64,000 nucleotides of DNA from Cellulomonas sp. 73-92 (GTDB lineage Bacteria > Actinomycetota > Actinomycetes > Actinomycetales > Cellulomonadaceae). How positions within the stretch are numbered: position 1 is the first letter of the stretch; the number at the start of each line of letters is the position of its first letter. The translations under genes and the position numbers were made by a program. This document shows, piece after piece, positions 35,956-45,183 of this stretch. The notes beneath the pieces are model-generated. The model worked only from the letters and a program-made list of their open reading frames with translations, was not told the DNA's origin and made no database searches. The DNA lies in contig NZ_MKTH01000012.1 of NCBI RefSeq assembly GCF_001898175.1, forward strand, positions 119,041 through 183,040, given 5' to 3'.

Positions 35956-35962
35956 CGTCCAC

Positions 35963-35998
35963 GGTCCGTGCCGGCGCCACGACGGCCCGGCACGGACC
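35963..35998 (+). terminator. Terminator after the sugar ABC operon
   Basis: GGTCCGTGCCGG (35963-35974) and CCGGCACGGACC (35987-35998) make a perfect 12-bp stem with a 12-base loop directly after the permease stop codon. Confidence 0.8.
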
Positions 35999-36048
35999 GG
36001 AGCCGGCTGCACCAGGGGCTTCGGCCCGCATCATGAGGGAGTAGTGCT

Positions 36049-37698
36049 GTGTCGTTCGACGGGGCCGGCCCCGACCGTGCCATGACCATCAAGAACCCTG
36101 TGCTGCCGGGGTTCAACCCGGACCCGAGCATGATCCGTGTCGGCGACACGTACTACCTGGCGACCTCGACGTTCGAGTGGTTCCCCGGCGTGCGCATCCA
36201 CGCCTCACGCGACCTGGTCCACTGGAACCTCGTGGCCAACGTCCTGGACGAGGCCCGCCTGCTGGACATGACGGGCAACCCCGCCTCGGGTGGCATCTGG
36301 GCGCCGGACCTCTCCTACGCCGACGGCAAGTTCTGGCTCGTCTACACGGACGTGAAGGTCGCCGAGGGCGCCTTCAAGGACATGACGAACTACGTGACGA
36401 CGGCGACCGAGATCACCGGGCCGTGGTCCGACCCGGTACGCCTCAACGGCATCGGCTTCGACGCGAGCCTCTTCCACGACGAGGACGGCCGGAAGTACCT
36501 GGTCCAGCAGACGTGGGACCACCGGGAGTACCACCACCAGTTCGACGGGATCACGCTCACCGAGCTCGACCCGTTCACGCTCGCGCCGAACCGCAAGACG
36601 CAGCGCACCATCTACGCCGGCACCGAGCGGGGCCTGGTCGAGGGTCCGCACCTCTACAAGATCGACGGCTGGTACTACCTGTTCGTCGCCGAGGGCGGCA
36701 CGGTCTGGGAGCACCAGGAGTCGGTCGCGCGGTCGCGGTCGCTGGACGCGCTCTCGTTCGCGACGATGCCGGGCAACCCGTTCATCACCAACGCCGACAC
36801 CCCGGACTTCCCGCTGCAGAAGCAGGGTCACGGCGCGCTCGTCGAGACGCCCGGCGGCCAGTGGTACTACGCGTCGCTGGTGGCGCGCCCGTGGCGGCAC
36901 GGCGACGAGGGGCCCGACGACCCGCGGGGCTGGTGCACCCTCGGGCGCGAGACGTCGATCCAGCAGGTCGAGTGGGACGACGAGGGCTGGCCGCGCGTCG
37001 TCGGCGGCCGCGCGGGCCTCGTGGAGGTCCCCGCGCCCGACGACGCGATCCTCACCGATGCCCCGAGCGACCACTCGGAGCACGACGAGTTCGACGCACC
37101 AGCCCTCGGGCTGGAGTGGAACACGTTGCGGGTCCCGTTCACGAGCACGATGGGCACCGTCGGCGGTGGCCGCCTCGAGCTCGCGGGCCAGGGGTCGCTG
37201 GCCAACCGCCACGACCTGTCGCTCGTCGCGCGCCGCTGGCAGGCCTTCGACTTCGACGCCGCGACGGCGCTGAGGTTCGAACCCGAGACCTACCAGGCGA
37301 TGGCCGGCCTGACGAACTACTACAACGACACGCACTGGTCGTGGGTGTTCGTCACGTGGGACGAGAAGCGCGGCCGGGTCATCGAGGTCGCGGAGAACGA
37401 CCGCGGCCGCTACCGCTCCTACCTGCGCGACGACGCGATCGCGGTGCCGGACGGCGTCGAGCTGGTGCACCTGCGCACGCGGGTGCGCACCCGGACCTAC
37501 ACGTACGAGTACTCGTTCGACGGGAGCACCTGGCACCCCACCGGCGTCGAGCTCGACGCGAAGGTCCTCTCGGACGACTACGTGCTGCAGAGCTACGGCG
37601 GCTTCTTCACGGGCGCCTTCGTCGGCCTCGCCGCGGTCGACCTCTCGGGCTACCGCGAGGTGGCGACGTTCGACCACTTCGACTACCGCGAGCTGTGA
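36049..37698 (+). CDS. GH43 beta-xylosidase (XynB-like)
   Basis: A 549-aa cytoplasmic glycosidase. The five-bladed propeller begins NPVLPGFNPDPS with the base Asp25. The pKa-modulating Asp is in GIGFDASLFHDEDG and the acid Glu in GLVEGPHLYK. From about residue 330 the C-terminal beta-sandwich typical of beta-xylosidases follows (WNTLRVPFTST, AGLTNYYNDTHWSW, YEYSFDGSTWHPTG). It should release xylose from oligomers that enter through the neighbouring importer. GTG start at 36049 after GAGGGA; an ATG 33 bases on is the alternative. The stop codon overlaps the deacetylase start. Confidence 0.88.
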   Translation: MSFDGAGPDRAMTIKNPVLPGFNPDPSMIRVGDTYYLATSTFEWFPGVRIHASRDLVHWNLVANVLDEARLLDMTGNPASGGIWAPDLSYADGKFWLVYTDVKVAEGAFKDMTNYVTTATEITGPWSDPVRLNGIGFDASLFHDEDGRKYLVQQTWDHREYHHQFDGITLTELDPFTLAPNRKTQRTIYAGTERGLVEGPHLYKIDGWYYLFVAEGGTVWEHQESVARSRSLDALSFATMPGNPFITNADTPDFPLQKQGHGALVETPGGQWYYASLVARPWRHGDEGPDDPRGWCTLGRETSIQQVEWDDEGWPRVVGGRAGLVEVPAPDDAILTDAPSDHSEHDEFDAPALGLEWNTLRVPFTSTMGTVGGGRLELAGQGSLANRHDLSLVARRWQAFDFDAATALRFEPETYQAMAGLTNYYNDTHWSWVFVTWDEKRGRVIEVAENDRGRYRSYLRDDAIAVPDGVELVHLRTRVRTRTYTYEYSFDGSTWHPTGVELDAKVLSDDYVLQSYGGFFTGAFVGLAAVDLSGYREVATFDHFDYREL

Positions 37699-38300
37699 CC
37701 GACGCCTCCCAGGTCACCACTGCGCGGGGCACGGGCCGTGTCGCCGCCCTGACGTTCGACGACGGGCCGAACCCGGGCGAGACGGACGACCTGCTGGACC
37801 TCCTCGCGGAGACGCGGATCACCGCCGTGTTCTGCGTCATCGGTGCCAACGTCCGGGCGCCCGGCGGGGCCGACGTGCTGCGGCGGACCGTCGCGGAGGG
37901 CCACGTGCTGGCCAACCACACGACGAGCTACGCCGACATGGGTGACTGGGCCGCCGACCGCGTGCGCGCGGACCTCGTCGAGAACCTCCGGATCATCCAC
38001 GACGCCGTCGGTGACGTGCCGGTGCCCTACTTCCGGGCGCCGAACGGCTCCTGGGGGCGCACCGCAGGGGTCGCGGCCGCGCTGGGGATGCGCCCGCTCG
38101 GGCTCGGCAACGTCATCCACGACTGGGAGACGCAGGACGAGGAGACGCTCGTCGCGAACCTGCGGGCGGCGATCGTGCCGGGCGCGGTGGTGCTCGCCCA
38201 CGACGGCGGCGGCGAGCGCTGGAGCACGGTGCGGGCCGTGCGACGGGTGGTGCGGGAGCGGCTGGCCGAGGGCTGGTCGTTCACGCTCCCGGGCCAGTAG
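37695..38300 (+). CDS. Polysaccharide deacetylase (CE4), likely acetyl-xylan related
   Basis: A 201-aa NodB-fold enzyme without signal peptide. Motif 1 is TFDDGP with Asp22 and metal-binding Asp23. Motif 2 should be HxxxH but reads HTTSY: His75 is kept while the second metal histidine is Tyr79. Motif 3 RAPNGSWG and the late motif VLAHDGGG are present. GTGA overlap with the xylosidase gene shows coupling, so a role in removing acetyl groups from imported xylo-oligosaccharides is likely. The altered metal site may lower or change activity. Confidence 0.8.
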   Translation: MTDASQVTTARGTGRVAALTFDDGPNPGETDDLLDLLAETRITAVFCVIGANVRAPGGADVLRRTVAEGHVLANHTTSYADMGDWAADRVRADLVENLRIIHDAVGDVPVPYFRAPNGSWGRTAGVAAALGMRPLGLGNVIHDWETQDEETLVANLRAAIVPGAVVLAHDGGGERWSTVRAVRRVVRERLAEGWSFTLPGQ

Positions 38301-38313
38301 CGCCGCGCGGTCG

Positions 38314-38568
38314 TCAGTCCGAGGAGGCCGCGGCGCGGCGCAGGGCCCGGAGCTCGGCGGCGACGGCGCTTTGCGTGGTGCGGTGCGCCCGCCGGAAGTC
38401 CTCGGCGATCTGCTGCGCCTGCGCGTGGATCAGGAGGCGCAGGTCCTCGTGCAGCCGGGCCGTGCGCTCCTCGGAGACGGCCGGGTCGTCCAGCGCGGCC
38501 AGCCAGAGCCGGCGGGCGACACGGATGTCGTCGTCCGTGACGTCCACCCGCAGCTCGTGCGCGTCCAT
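38314..38568 (-). CDS. Small Asp/Arg-rich helical protein, unknown
   Basis: An 84-aa protein (MDAHELRVDVTDDDI...) made almost entirely of amphipathic helix, with an acidic N-terminus and a basic Ala-rich C-terminus (RALRRAAASSD). No domain is recognised. ATG preceded by GGGGGAC. It converges on the deacetylase gene with 13 bases between stop codons. Could be a small DNA-associated or regulatory protein; this is not supported by any motif. Confidence 0.5.
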   Translation of the reverse strand: MDAHELRVDVTDDDIRVARRLWLAALDDPAVSEERTARLHEDLRLLIHAQAQQIAEDFRRAHRTTQSAVAAELRALRRAAASSD

Positions 38569-38720
38569 CTCGTCCCCCGTCCGCTGGTCACCGACGTCTC
38601 GAAGGTGCCGGGGACGGGTCGATGGATACGCGCGACGCCGGAGATTCACCCGGTCGGGGGATGGCGGATCCGGGGGGTAGGTCCGCCGCCCCCCGACCGG
38701 AGCTCATGGCGTGGGGGTGG

Positions 38721-39002
38721 TCACAACCGGGTGATCCTGCGGCGACGGCCACCGCTCGAGGCGACGAGCGAGACGAGGATCGCCGCGACGCCGATCTGGA
38801 TGAACAGCTCGATCCAGTCGATGCCGCGGGTGTCGTTGACACCGAGCCAGGTGGCGATGAGGGTGCCGAGGAACGCGGCGGCGATCCCGATGAGGATCGT
38901 CAACCACCAGCTGATGTTCTGGTGACCGCGGACGACCAGCCGGCCGAGGGCGCCGATGACGGCACCGACGAGGATCGTGACGAGGATGCTCCCGAGGTTC
39001 AT
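38721..39002 (-). CDS. GlsB/YeaQ/YmgE-type stress membrane protein
   Basis: A 93-aa protein with three membrane helices: ILVTILVGAVIGALGRLVV, WWLTILIGIAAAFLGTLIA and LFIQIGVAAILVSLVASS. The Gly-rich helices and HQN-ISWWLTILIGI arrangement match the transglycosylase-associated/GlsB family, induced by general stress in many bacteria. ATG at 39002 after GGGAGAC. Stands alone and divergent from the SBF-type transporter gene. Confidence 0.83.
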   Translation of the reverse strand: MNLGSILVTILVGAVIGALGRLVVRGHQNISWWLTILIGIAAAFLGTLIATWLGVNDTRGIDWIELFIQIGVAAILVSLVASSGGRRRRITRL

Positions 39003-39125
39003 GTCGTCTCCCTCCGCGCGTGGCGGCGCTCGCCGTCGAACGTAGGACAGTTGCGCGCGATCCGCGCGGCGAGCGGCCGCCGCGGCGGGAGCGGGCGGGT
39101 CGGGGCGGCGTGCCAGGATGGCGCC

Positions 39126-40151
39126 GTGCCGGCCCCCGACGAGACCCGCGGCCCGCTCGGCCGTGCGTGGGCGGGGCTGAAGGCGTGGGTCGACCCGCTC
39201 GTCGCGCTCGTCGTGCTCGCGCTGCTGCTGGGGCTGCTCGCGCCGGTGCGCGGCACCGCGGCGGCCGGCCTCGGCCGCGTCACCACCGTGGCGATCGTCC
39301 TGCTGTTCTTCGGCTACGGCGCCCGCCTGGCGACGTCGCAGGTGCGCGCCGGCATGCGCAACTGGCGCCTGCAGGGCTCCATCCTCGTCGCGACGTTCGT
39401 CGTCTTCCCGCTGCTCGGGCTGCTGTCCCAGCTGGTGCCGGACGCGGTGCTGGCGCCGTCCCTGTGCACCGGCGTGCTCTACCTGACGCTGCTGCCGTCC
39501 ACCGTGCAGTCCTCCGTGGTGTTCACGTCGATCGCGGGCGGGAACATCGCCGGCGCCGTGACGGGCGCCACGGCCTCGAACGTCACGGGGATCCTCGTGA
39601 CGCCCGCGCTGGTCGCCGCGCTCATGGGTGGCCACGGCGGGCTCGGCGCCGGCGGCGTCGTGGGCACGCTGTCCGAGCTGCTCCTGCCCTTCGTCGTCGG
39701 CCAGGCGGTGCAGCGCTGGACGGGGACGTGGCTGCGGGCGCACGGCTGGCTGACGCGGGCGACCGACCGCGCGACGATCGTCCTCGTCGCCTACTCGGCC
39801 GTGAGCGACGCGACGAGGACGGGCGCCTGGCGGGGCGTGACGGTCGGGACGGTGGCGGGACTGCTGGCGGTGAGCGCCGCGCTGCTCGTCGCGCTGCTGG
39901 CGCTGACATGGCGCGCCGGCGGCTGGTGGGGCCTGGACCGTGGCGACCGGATCGCGCTGCTCATGTGCGGGTCGAAGAAGAGCCTCGCCACCGGCCTGCC
40001 GATGGCGGCGGTGCTGCTGCCGGCCGCCACCGCGGCGACCGTGACGCTGCCGGTCGTGGTGTTCCACCAGCTGCAGCTGACGGTGTGCGCCGCGATCGCG
40101 CGGCGCCTGGCGGCCGGGGCACGGGAACCGTCACCCCGGGTGCCAGGATGA
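39126..40151 (+). CDS. Bile-acid:sodium-symporter-like transporter (SBF-like)
   Basis: A 341-aa membrane protein with about nine to ten helices. TLLPSTVQSSVVFTSIAGGN is the crossing motif of the SBF-like (YfeH/PMT-7TM) group, and CGSKKSLATGLPMA is its second half. Substrates of the group in bacteria are uncertain; organic acids are likely. GTG start with CAGGAT six bases upstream, so the mRNA may be leaderless. The last bases overlap the GH20 start. Confidence 0.83.
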   Translation: MPAPDETRGPLGRAWAGLKAWVDPLVALVVLALLLGLLAPVRGTAAAGLGRVTTVAIVLLFFGYGARLATSQVRAGMRNWRLQGSILVATFVVFPLLGLLSQLVPDAVLAPSLCTGVLYLTLLPSTVQSSVVFTSIAGGNIAGAVTGATASNVTGILVTPALVAALMGGHGGLGAGGVVGTLSELLLPFVVGQAVQRWTGTWLRAHGWLTRATDRATIVLVAYSAVSDATRTGAWRGVTVGTVAGLLAVSAALLVALLALTWRAGGWWGLDRGDRIALLMCGSKKSLATGLPMAAVLLPAATAATVTLPVVVFHQLQLTVCAAIARRLAAGAREPSPRVPG

Positions 40152-41647
40152 GCGCCGTGCTGCCCCTGGTCCCGGTCCCCTCGAGCGTGCGGCCCACGGG
40201 CGGCGCGCCGTTCGTCGTCACACCGGGCACCGCCGTCGAGGCCCCGCCGGGAGCGGAATCCGCGGCCGCCGTCGTCGCCGCGGCGCTGGGGGGCGCGGCC
40301 GGGTTCGTCGTGCCCGCCCGCCGGGCCGGGCCGCCCGACGAGGCCGGGCGCCGGCCGGCACGGGGCGTCGGCCCGCTCGTCGTGCTGGTGCTGGACCCGA
40401 CCCTGCCGGTCGACGGCGACCCCGGTCGTCTGCGCGAGACCTACACGCTGGCGGCGGACGAGGCGGGGGTCTGCCTCGCCGCGCGCACGCCCGAGGGGCT
40501 CCACCGTGCCGCGGCCACGCTCTCGCAGCTGCTCACCACCGACGGGACCAGCGTCGTCATCCCTCCTGTACAGATCGAGGATGTCCCGCGGTACACATGG
40601 CGCGGGCTGTCCGTGGACGTCGCCCGGCACTTCCTGCCGGTGGCCGACCTCGAGGCGATCGTCGACCTGCTGGCGGGCTACAAGCTCAACGTGCTGCACC
40701 TGCACCTGACCGACGACCAGGGCTGGCGCCTCGACCTCCCGTCGCGGCCGGAGCTCGCCGCGCGCTCGTCGGCCGGCGGCGTGGACGGCGACCCCGGCGG
40801 CGCGTACTCGGCCGCCGACTGGTCGCGGCTCGTCGCGCACGCGGCGGCCCGCGGCGTCGCGGTGGTCCCCGAGATCGACGTGCCGGGGCACGTCAACGCC
40901 GCGCTGCACGCCGTCCCGGCACTCAACCCGGACGGCGTCGCCCCGGACGTGTACGAGGGCGTCGCGGTCGGCTTCTCCAGCCTGCGGTCCGACCTGCCGG
41001 AGACGGTGCCGTTCCTCACCGACGTGTTCGGCGACCTGGCGGCGATGACGCCCGGGGAGCACCTGCACCTCGGCGGCGACGAGGCGCACCACACGCCTCC
41101 CGACGAGTACGTCCGCCTCGTCGGCGCCGCGGTGGCCGCGGTGCGGGCGACGGGCCGGACGGTCGTCGGCTGGCAGGAGGTCGCCGCCGCGCCCCTGCCG
41201 CCCGGCACGGTGGTGCAGCTCTGGGACACCCGCGCCGACACCGCCCCCGTGGTGGCCGCGGCGCGCGCCGGTGCCCGCGTGCTCATGTCACCCGCCGACC
41301 ACGTGTACCTGGACATGCAGTACGCCGCGGGTCACGCGCTCGGCCAGGACTGGGCCGGGTACGTCGAGCTCCGCGACGCCTACGCGTGGGAGCCCGCGGC
41401 GACGGTCCCCGGCCTCGACCCGGCGGCGGTGGTCGGCGTCGAGGCGGCGATCTGGACGGAGACGCTGCGGACGCGCGACGAGGTGATGTCCATGCTGCTG
41501 CCGCGGCTGGCGGCCGTGGCCGAGGTCGCGTGGTCGTCGTCGGCCGACTGGGAGCAGTTCCGGGAGCGGGTCGCGCCGCACGCCGCGGCGTGGGACCGGG
41601 ACGGGCTGGCCTGGCACGCGTCGCCGCAGGTCGACTGGCGGCGCTAG
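40148..41647 (+). CDS. GH20 beta-N-acetylhexosaminidase
   Basis: A 499-aa enzyme. The N-terminal alpha/beta domain (residues 1-135) carries an inserted Pro/Arg/Gly segment. The barrel starts YTWRGLSVDVARHF, then LNVLHLHLTDDQGWRLDL and EIDVPGH, with the catalytic Asp-Glu pair in HLGGDEAHH. It removes terminal GlcNAc or GalNAc from chitin or peptidoglycan fragments by substrate-assisted catalysis. No signal peptide is seen, so it probably acts inside the cell. ATGA overlap with the transporter suggests the latter may handle a related compound. It converges with the PMT gene; only four bases separate them. Confidence 0.88.
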   Translation: MSAVLPLVPVPSSVRPTGGAPFVVTPGTAVEAPPGAESAAAVVAAALGGAAGFVVPARRAGPPDEAGRRPARGVGPLVVLVLDPTLPVDGDPGRLRETYTLAADEAGVCLAARTPEGLHRAAATLSQLLTTDGTSVVIPPVQIEDVPRYTWRGLSVDVARHFLPVADLEAIVDLLAGYKLNVLHLHLTDDQGWRLDLPSRPELAARSSAGGVDGDPGGAYSAADWSRLVAHAAARGVAVVPEIDVPGHVNAALHAVPALNPDGVAPDVYEGVAVGFSSLRSDLPETVPFLTDVFGDLAAMTPGEHLHLGGDEAHHTPPDEYVRLVGAAVAAVRATGRTVVGWQEVAAAPLPPGTVVQLWDTRADTAPVVAAARAGARVLMSPADHVYLDMQYAAGHALGQDWAGYVELRDAYAWEPAATVPGLDPAAVVGVEAAIWTETLRTRDEVMSMLLPRLAAVAEVAWSSSADWEQFRERVAPHAAAWDRDGLAWHASPQVDWRR

Positions 41648-41651
41648 CCCC

Positions 41652-43568
41652 CTAGATCCAGGACGGCAGCCACATCCGGATGTGCCACTGCTGGTAGGGG
41701 ATCGTCTGCGCGGACCACACGGGGTAGAAGAACAGCCCCACGGCCACGACGAGCACGACGAAGCCGGTGACGCCCCAGATGGCGATCCGCCGGCCGCGTT
41801 CCTCGCCCGCGCGGGCCGGGCCGACGATCAGCCCCAGCACGTACACCAGCGTCAGCACCACCCACGGCACGAAGGCCACCGAGTAGAACGTGAAGATCGT
41901 GCGGTGCGCGTAGGCGAACCACGGCAGCCAGCCGGCGGCGACGCCCGCCAGGACCGCGCCGGCGCGCCAGTCGCGGTGGCGCACGAGCCACCACAGCGCG
42001 ACGAGCAGCGCGGCGGCGCCGGCCCACCAGATCAGCGGGTTGCCGAGCGAGGTCACCGGCTGCGAGCAGCTCGTCGAGCCGCACGCGTCGAGCGCGGACT
42101 GGCCCGTCAGGCCGGAGACCGTCGTCGGGTACCAGAACGACGTCGGCCGCCACTGGATGATCCAGCCCAGCGGCTCGGCCGCGTAGGGGTGCGGGCTGGT
42201 CAGCGTGTTGTGGAAGTGCCACATGTCCAGGTGGTACTTCCACAGGCTCCGCAGCGCCGGCGGCAGCCACTGGACGCCCTGCCCGGGGTTCTGCGCGGCC
42301 CACTGCCGGCCCCACGCGTTCGGGTGGAGGAACCAGGACGTCCACGTCGCCAGGTACACCAGTGCGGTGCCAGGGACCATGATCGCGAACGCGGGGATCC
42401 CGTCGCGGAGGATGCCGGTCCGCACCCAGTGGCGGACGCCGACGGCTCGTCGTGCGGTCAGGTCCCACCAGACGGACATGACGCCGAACACGGCGAGGAA
42501 GTAGATGCCCGACCACTTGGTGCCGCACGCCAGCCCGAGCAGCACGGTCGCCACGAGCCGCCACCAGCGGAAGCCCAGCGCGGGGCCGGTCTCGAGCTCG
42601 CCACCGCTGTCGAGGATCGCGGCAGCGCGATCGGCGAGGCGGCGCCTGGACCGGTAGCGGTCGAGCAGGAGCGCGCCGAAGGCCGCCAGCACGAAGAACA
42701 TGAGGAACGGGTCGAGCAGGCTGATCCGCGACTGGACCAGGGCCTCGCCGTCAACGGCCAGGAACAGCCCGGCGAGGGTGCCCAGGGCGGTCGACGCGAA
42801 CAGCCGCCGTCCGATCCGCGCGATGAGGAGGATCGCGAGCGTCCCGAACACCGCCGCGGCGAGCCGCCACGCGAACGAGCTGGTGACCCCGCCGCCCAGC
42901 TGGATCCCGAGGCCGATGAGCCACTTGCCGACCGTCGGGTGGACCACGTACTCGGGGGCCGTCTGCAGCATCGAGGTGTCGCCGGCCTCGAAGCGAGGGT
43001 TGGGGTCGGCGCCCCAGTTCGCCTCGTAGCCCCGGGCGAACATCGAGTAGCCGTCCTTGACGTAGTACGTCTCGTCGAAGACGAGCGCGTGCGGCGTCCC
43101 GAGGTGCCAGAAGCGCAGGATGCCCCCGACGAGGGTCACGGCGAGCGGGAGCACCCAGCCGAGCACCCGGGCGCGGCGCGTGGCGTCCAGCGCGAGGAAC
43201 GCGTCGCCGAGGAGACGGCGCTGCAGGCGGACGAGCGTCGACTCCTCCGGGAGCCACCCGCGCGGCAGCGGCGTCTCGGCGTCGGTGTCGGTCTCGGGGG
43301 CCGACAGGGCGGCGGTCACGCCGTCGTCGGCCGCCGGGACGTGCCGGGCGTCCGCGTGCGACGCCCCTGCTGCCGGGCCTGGCCCGGCCGGCGCACCAGC
43401 CGGCGCCGCTTGTCCGGCGGTGCGCCAGTCGGCGGGCACCGACGCGCCGTCGTCGGGCTCCAGGGCCGGGACGGGCGCGGCCTCGGACGTCGGCCCGTCG
43501 GCCCGAGGGGTCGGCGCGGACTCGTCCGGCTGGGCGGGGTCGGCCCGATGGCGTCCGGTGGGCGGCAC
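41652..43568 (-). CDS. pmt: Protein O-mannosyltransferase (PMT/GT39)
   Basis: A 638-aa membrane glycosyltransferase. The first 125 residues are a Pro/Ala/Asp-rich cytoplasmic tail. About ten membrane helices follow. The large first external loop has the catalytic Asp-Glu in FDETYYVKDGYS, and HPTVGKWLIGLG is the typical later motif. It transfers mannose from polyprenyl phosphate to Ser/Thr of exported proteins, as in mycobacteria. The GTG at 43568 has TACGAT six bases upstream, so the mRNA is likely leaderless. Divergent from rsmI, an order conserved in actinobacteria. Confidence 0.9.
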   Translation of the reverse strand: MPPTGRHRADPAQPDESAPTPRADGPTSEAAPVPALEPDDGASVPADWRTAGQAAPAGAPAGPGPAAGASHADARHVPAADDGVTAALSAPETDTDAETPLPRGWLPEESTLVRLQRRLLGDAFLALDATRRARVLGWVLPLAVTLVGGILRFWHLGTPHALVFDETYYVKDGYSMFARGYEANWGADPNPRFEAGDTSMLQTAPEYVVHPTVGKWLIGLGIQLGGGVTSSFAWRLAAAVFGTLAILLIARIGRRLFASTALGTLAGLFLAVDGEALVQSRISLLDPFLMFFVLAAFGALLLDRYRSRRRLADRAAAILDSGGELETGPALGFRWWRLVATVLLGLACGTKWSGIYFLAVFGVMSVWWDLTARRAVGVRHWVRTGILRDGIPAFAIMVPGTALVYLATWTSWFLHPNAWGRQWAAQNPGQGVQWLPPALRSLWKYHLDMWHFHNTLTSPHPYAAEPLGWIIQWRPTSFWYPTTVSGLTGQSALDACGSTSCSQPVTSLGNPLIWWAGAAALLVALWWLVRHRDWRAGAVLAGVAAGWLPWFAYAHRTIFTFYSVAFVPWVVLTLVYVLGLIVGPARAGEERGRRIAIWGVTGFVVLVVAVGLFFYPVWSAQTIPYQQWHIRMWLPSWI

Positions 43569-43574
43569 GCGGTC

Positions 43575-43580
43575 ATCGTA
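43575..43580 (-). promoter_or_regulatory. -10 box of the PMT gene (leaderless type)
   Basis: Reading on the minus strand, TACGAT lies six bases before the GTG start at 43568. With a transcription start at the usual distance, the start codon would be the first codon of the mRNA. No ribosome site is present. Confidence 0.55.
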
Positions 43581-43623
43581 GGGGGCGCGGTTGTGCCGCA
43601 GGCGTGAGTGGCAGGCTTGTGCC

Positions 43624-44484
43624 GTGACCTCGTCGGACGCCGGGCGGCTCGTGCTCGCCGCCACCCCCATCGGTGACGCGGAGGACGCCTCGCTCCGGCT
43701 GCGCCGGCTGCTCGCGGAGGCCGACGTCGTCGCGGCCGAGGACACCCGCCGCACGCGCGACCTCGCGCGGCGGCTGGGTGTCACCATCGGCGGGCGCGTG
43801 GTGAGCCACCACGAGCACAACGAGGCCGGGCGCGTCGACGAGCTGCTCGAGGTGGTCGAGGGCGGCGGCACGGTGCTGGTGGTCACAGACGCCGGGATGC
43901 CGGCCGTCTCCGACCCCGGCTACCGCCTGGTGACGGCGGCCGTGGCCGCGGGCCTGCCCGTCACCGTGGCGCCAGGGCCGAGCGCCGTGCTGGCCGCGCT
44001 GGCCGTGTCGGGCCTGCCGACGGACCGGTTCGCCTTCGAGGGCTTCCCGCCCAGGCGGCCGGGGGAGCGGGCGCGGGCGCTGGCCGCGCTGGCCGACGAG
44101 CGGCGCACGCTCGTCTTCTTCGAGGCCCCGCACCGGCTGGCGGCGTTCCTCGCGGCCCTCGCGGAGGCGTTCGGCACGAACCGGCGCGGGGCGGTGTGCC
44201 GCGAGCTGACGAAGACCTACGAAGAGGTGCGGCGGGACACGCTCGGCGCGCTCGCGGCGTGGGTCACGGCCGGGGAGGTGCGCGGCGAGATCGTCGTCGT
44301 GGTCGAGGGAGCCCCGGACCGCGCGGCCACGGCCGACCCCGGCGACCTGGTGGCGCGCGTCCTGGCCAGGGCGGACTCCGGCGAGCGGCTCAAGGACGCG
44401 GTGGCCGCGGTGGCCGACGAGACGGGCGCCGCCAAGCGGGACCTCTACCAGGCGGCGCTGGCCGCGCGGGCGGCCGCGCGCTGA
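43624..44484 (+). CDS. rsmI: 16S rRNA 2'-O-methyltransferase RsmI
   Basis: A 286-aa SAM-dependent enzyme of the tetrapyrrole-methylase fold. Early motif LVLAATPIGD, the RsmI signature AAEDTRRTRDLARRL, VTDAGMPAVSDPGYRL, APGPSAVLAALAVSGL and FEGFPPRR are all present. It methylates C1402 of 16S rRNA in the decoding centre. GTG start; CAGGCT six bases before it may be a leaderless -10. The C-terminal end is an Ala-rich helix (KRDLYQAALAARAAAR). Confidence 0.93.
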   Translation: MTSSDAGRLVLAATPIGDAEDASLRLRRLLAEADVVAAEDTRRTRDLARRLGVTIGGRVVSHHEHNEAGRVDELLEVVEGGGTVLVVTDAGMPAVSDPGYRLVTAAVAAGLPVTVAPGPSAVLAALAVSGLPTDRFAFEGFPPRRPGERARALAALADERRTLVFFEAPHRLAAFLAALAEAFGTNRRGAVCRELTKTYEEVRRDTLGALAAWVTAGEVRGEIVVVVEGAPDRAATADPGDLVARVLARADSGERLKDAVAAVADETGAAKRDLYQAALAARAAAR

Positions 44485-44549
44485 CGCTGCGGCGGCCGTG
44501 GCGGGCCCGTGGCGCCGGCCTCGTCGGACGCGGCGCGCGGCCCCGCTGC

Positions 44550-45128
44550 TCAGGCGGCCGACGAGGGGATGAGCTCCGCGCCGGCGGTGGCCATGTCCCG
44601 GCGGGCCGCGGCGCCGAGCTCCGGGGTCACCGGCACGGTCAGGTCGGTGAGCACGCGTGCGTGCAGGCCCTCGGAGATCGCGTCCAGCGTCGTCGCGCGC
44701 ACGCAGTGCGACTCGGCGATGCCGACGACGTCGACGTCCGTGATCGCCTCGCCGCGCAGGATGTCGGCGAGCGACTGCCCGCCCTCGTCGGTCCCCTCGA
44801 AGCCCGAGTAGGCGGCCTGGTAGGCGCCCTTCTTCACCGACGCGTCGGGGTGCAGGCCCGCCAGCGCGGGGTGCAGCTCGGCCTCAGCGGTGCCGGCGAC
44901 GCCGTGCGGCGGCCAGGTGTCGACGAAGTCCGGGTGGTCGGAGAAGTGGTGCCCGGGGGAGACGTGCCAGTCCTGCGTGGTGACGACCAGGTGGTAGCGG
45001 TCGCGGTGCGCGGCGGCGTAGGCCGCGATCGCCTCGGCGGTGGCGTTGCCGCCCTCGACCGGCAGCGCCCCGCCCTCGCAGAAGGTGGGCTGCACGTCGA
45101 CGACGAGCAGCGCCCGGCGGGTGGTCAT
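44550..45128 (-). CDS. pncA: Nicotinamidase/isochorismatase-family hydrolase
   Basis: A 192-aa enzyme. The triad is Asp11 in VVDVQPTF, Lys in ASVKKGAYQ and Cys in IAESHCVRATTLDA. The metal site Asp/His set is in TQDWHVSPGHHF. The set fits nicotinamidase PncA, which deamidates nicotinamide for NAD salvage. ATG at 45128; the frame is open far upstream across the neighbouring gene, but that part is antisense and not coding. Shares a 55-base divergent gap with the PQQ-type dehydrogenase gene. Confidence 0.87.
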   Translation of the reverse strand: MTTRRALLVVDVQPTFCEGGALPVEGGNATAEAIAAYAAAHRDRYHLVVTTQDWHVSPGHHFSDHPDFVDTWPPHGVAGTAEAELHPALAGLHPDASVKKGAYQAAYSGFEGTDEGGQSLADILRGEAITDVDVVGIAESHCVRATTLDAISEGLHARVLTDLTVPVTPELGAAARRDMATAGAELIPSSAA

Positions 45129-45183
45129 ACCCGAAGTGAACCACCGGGCTGCGCGCGGGCTTCCCCTCGCCGAGACTGGCGGC

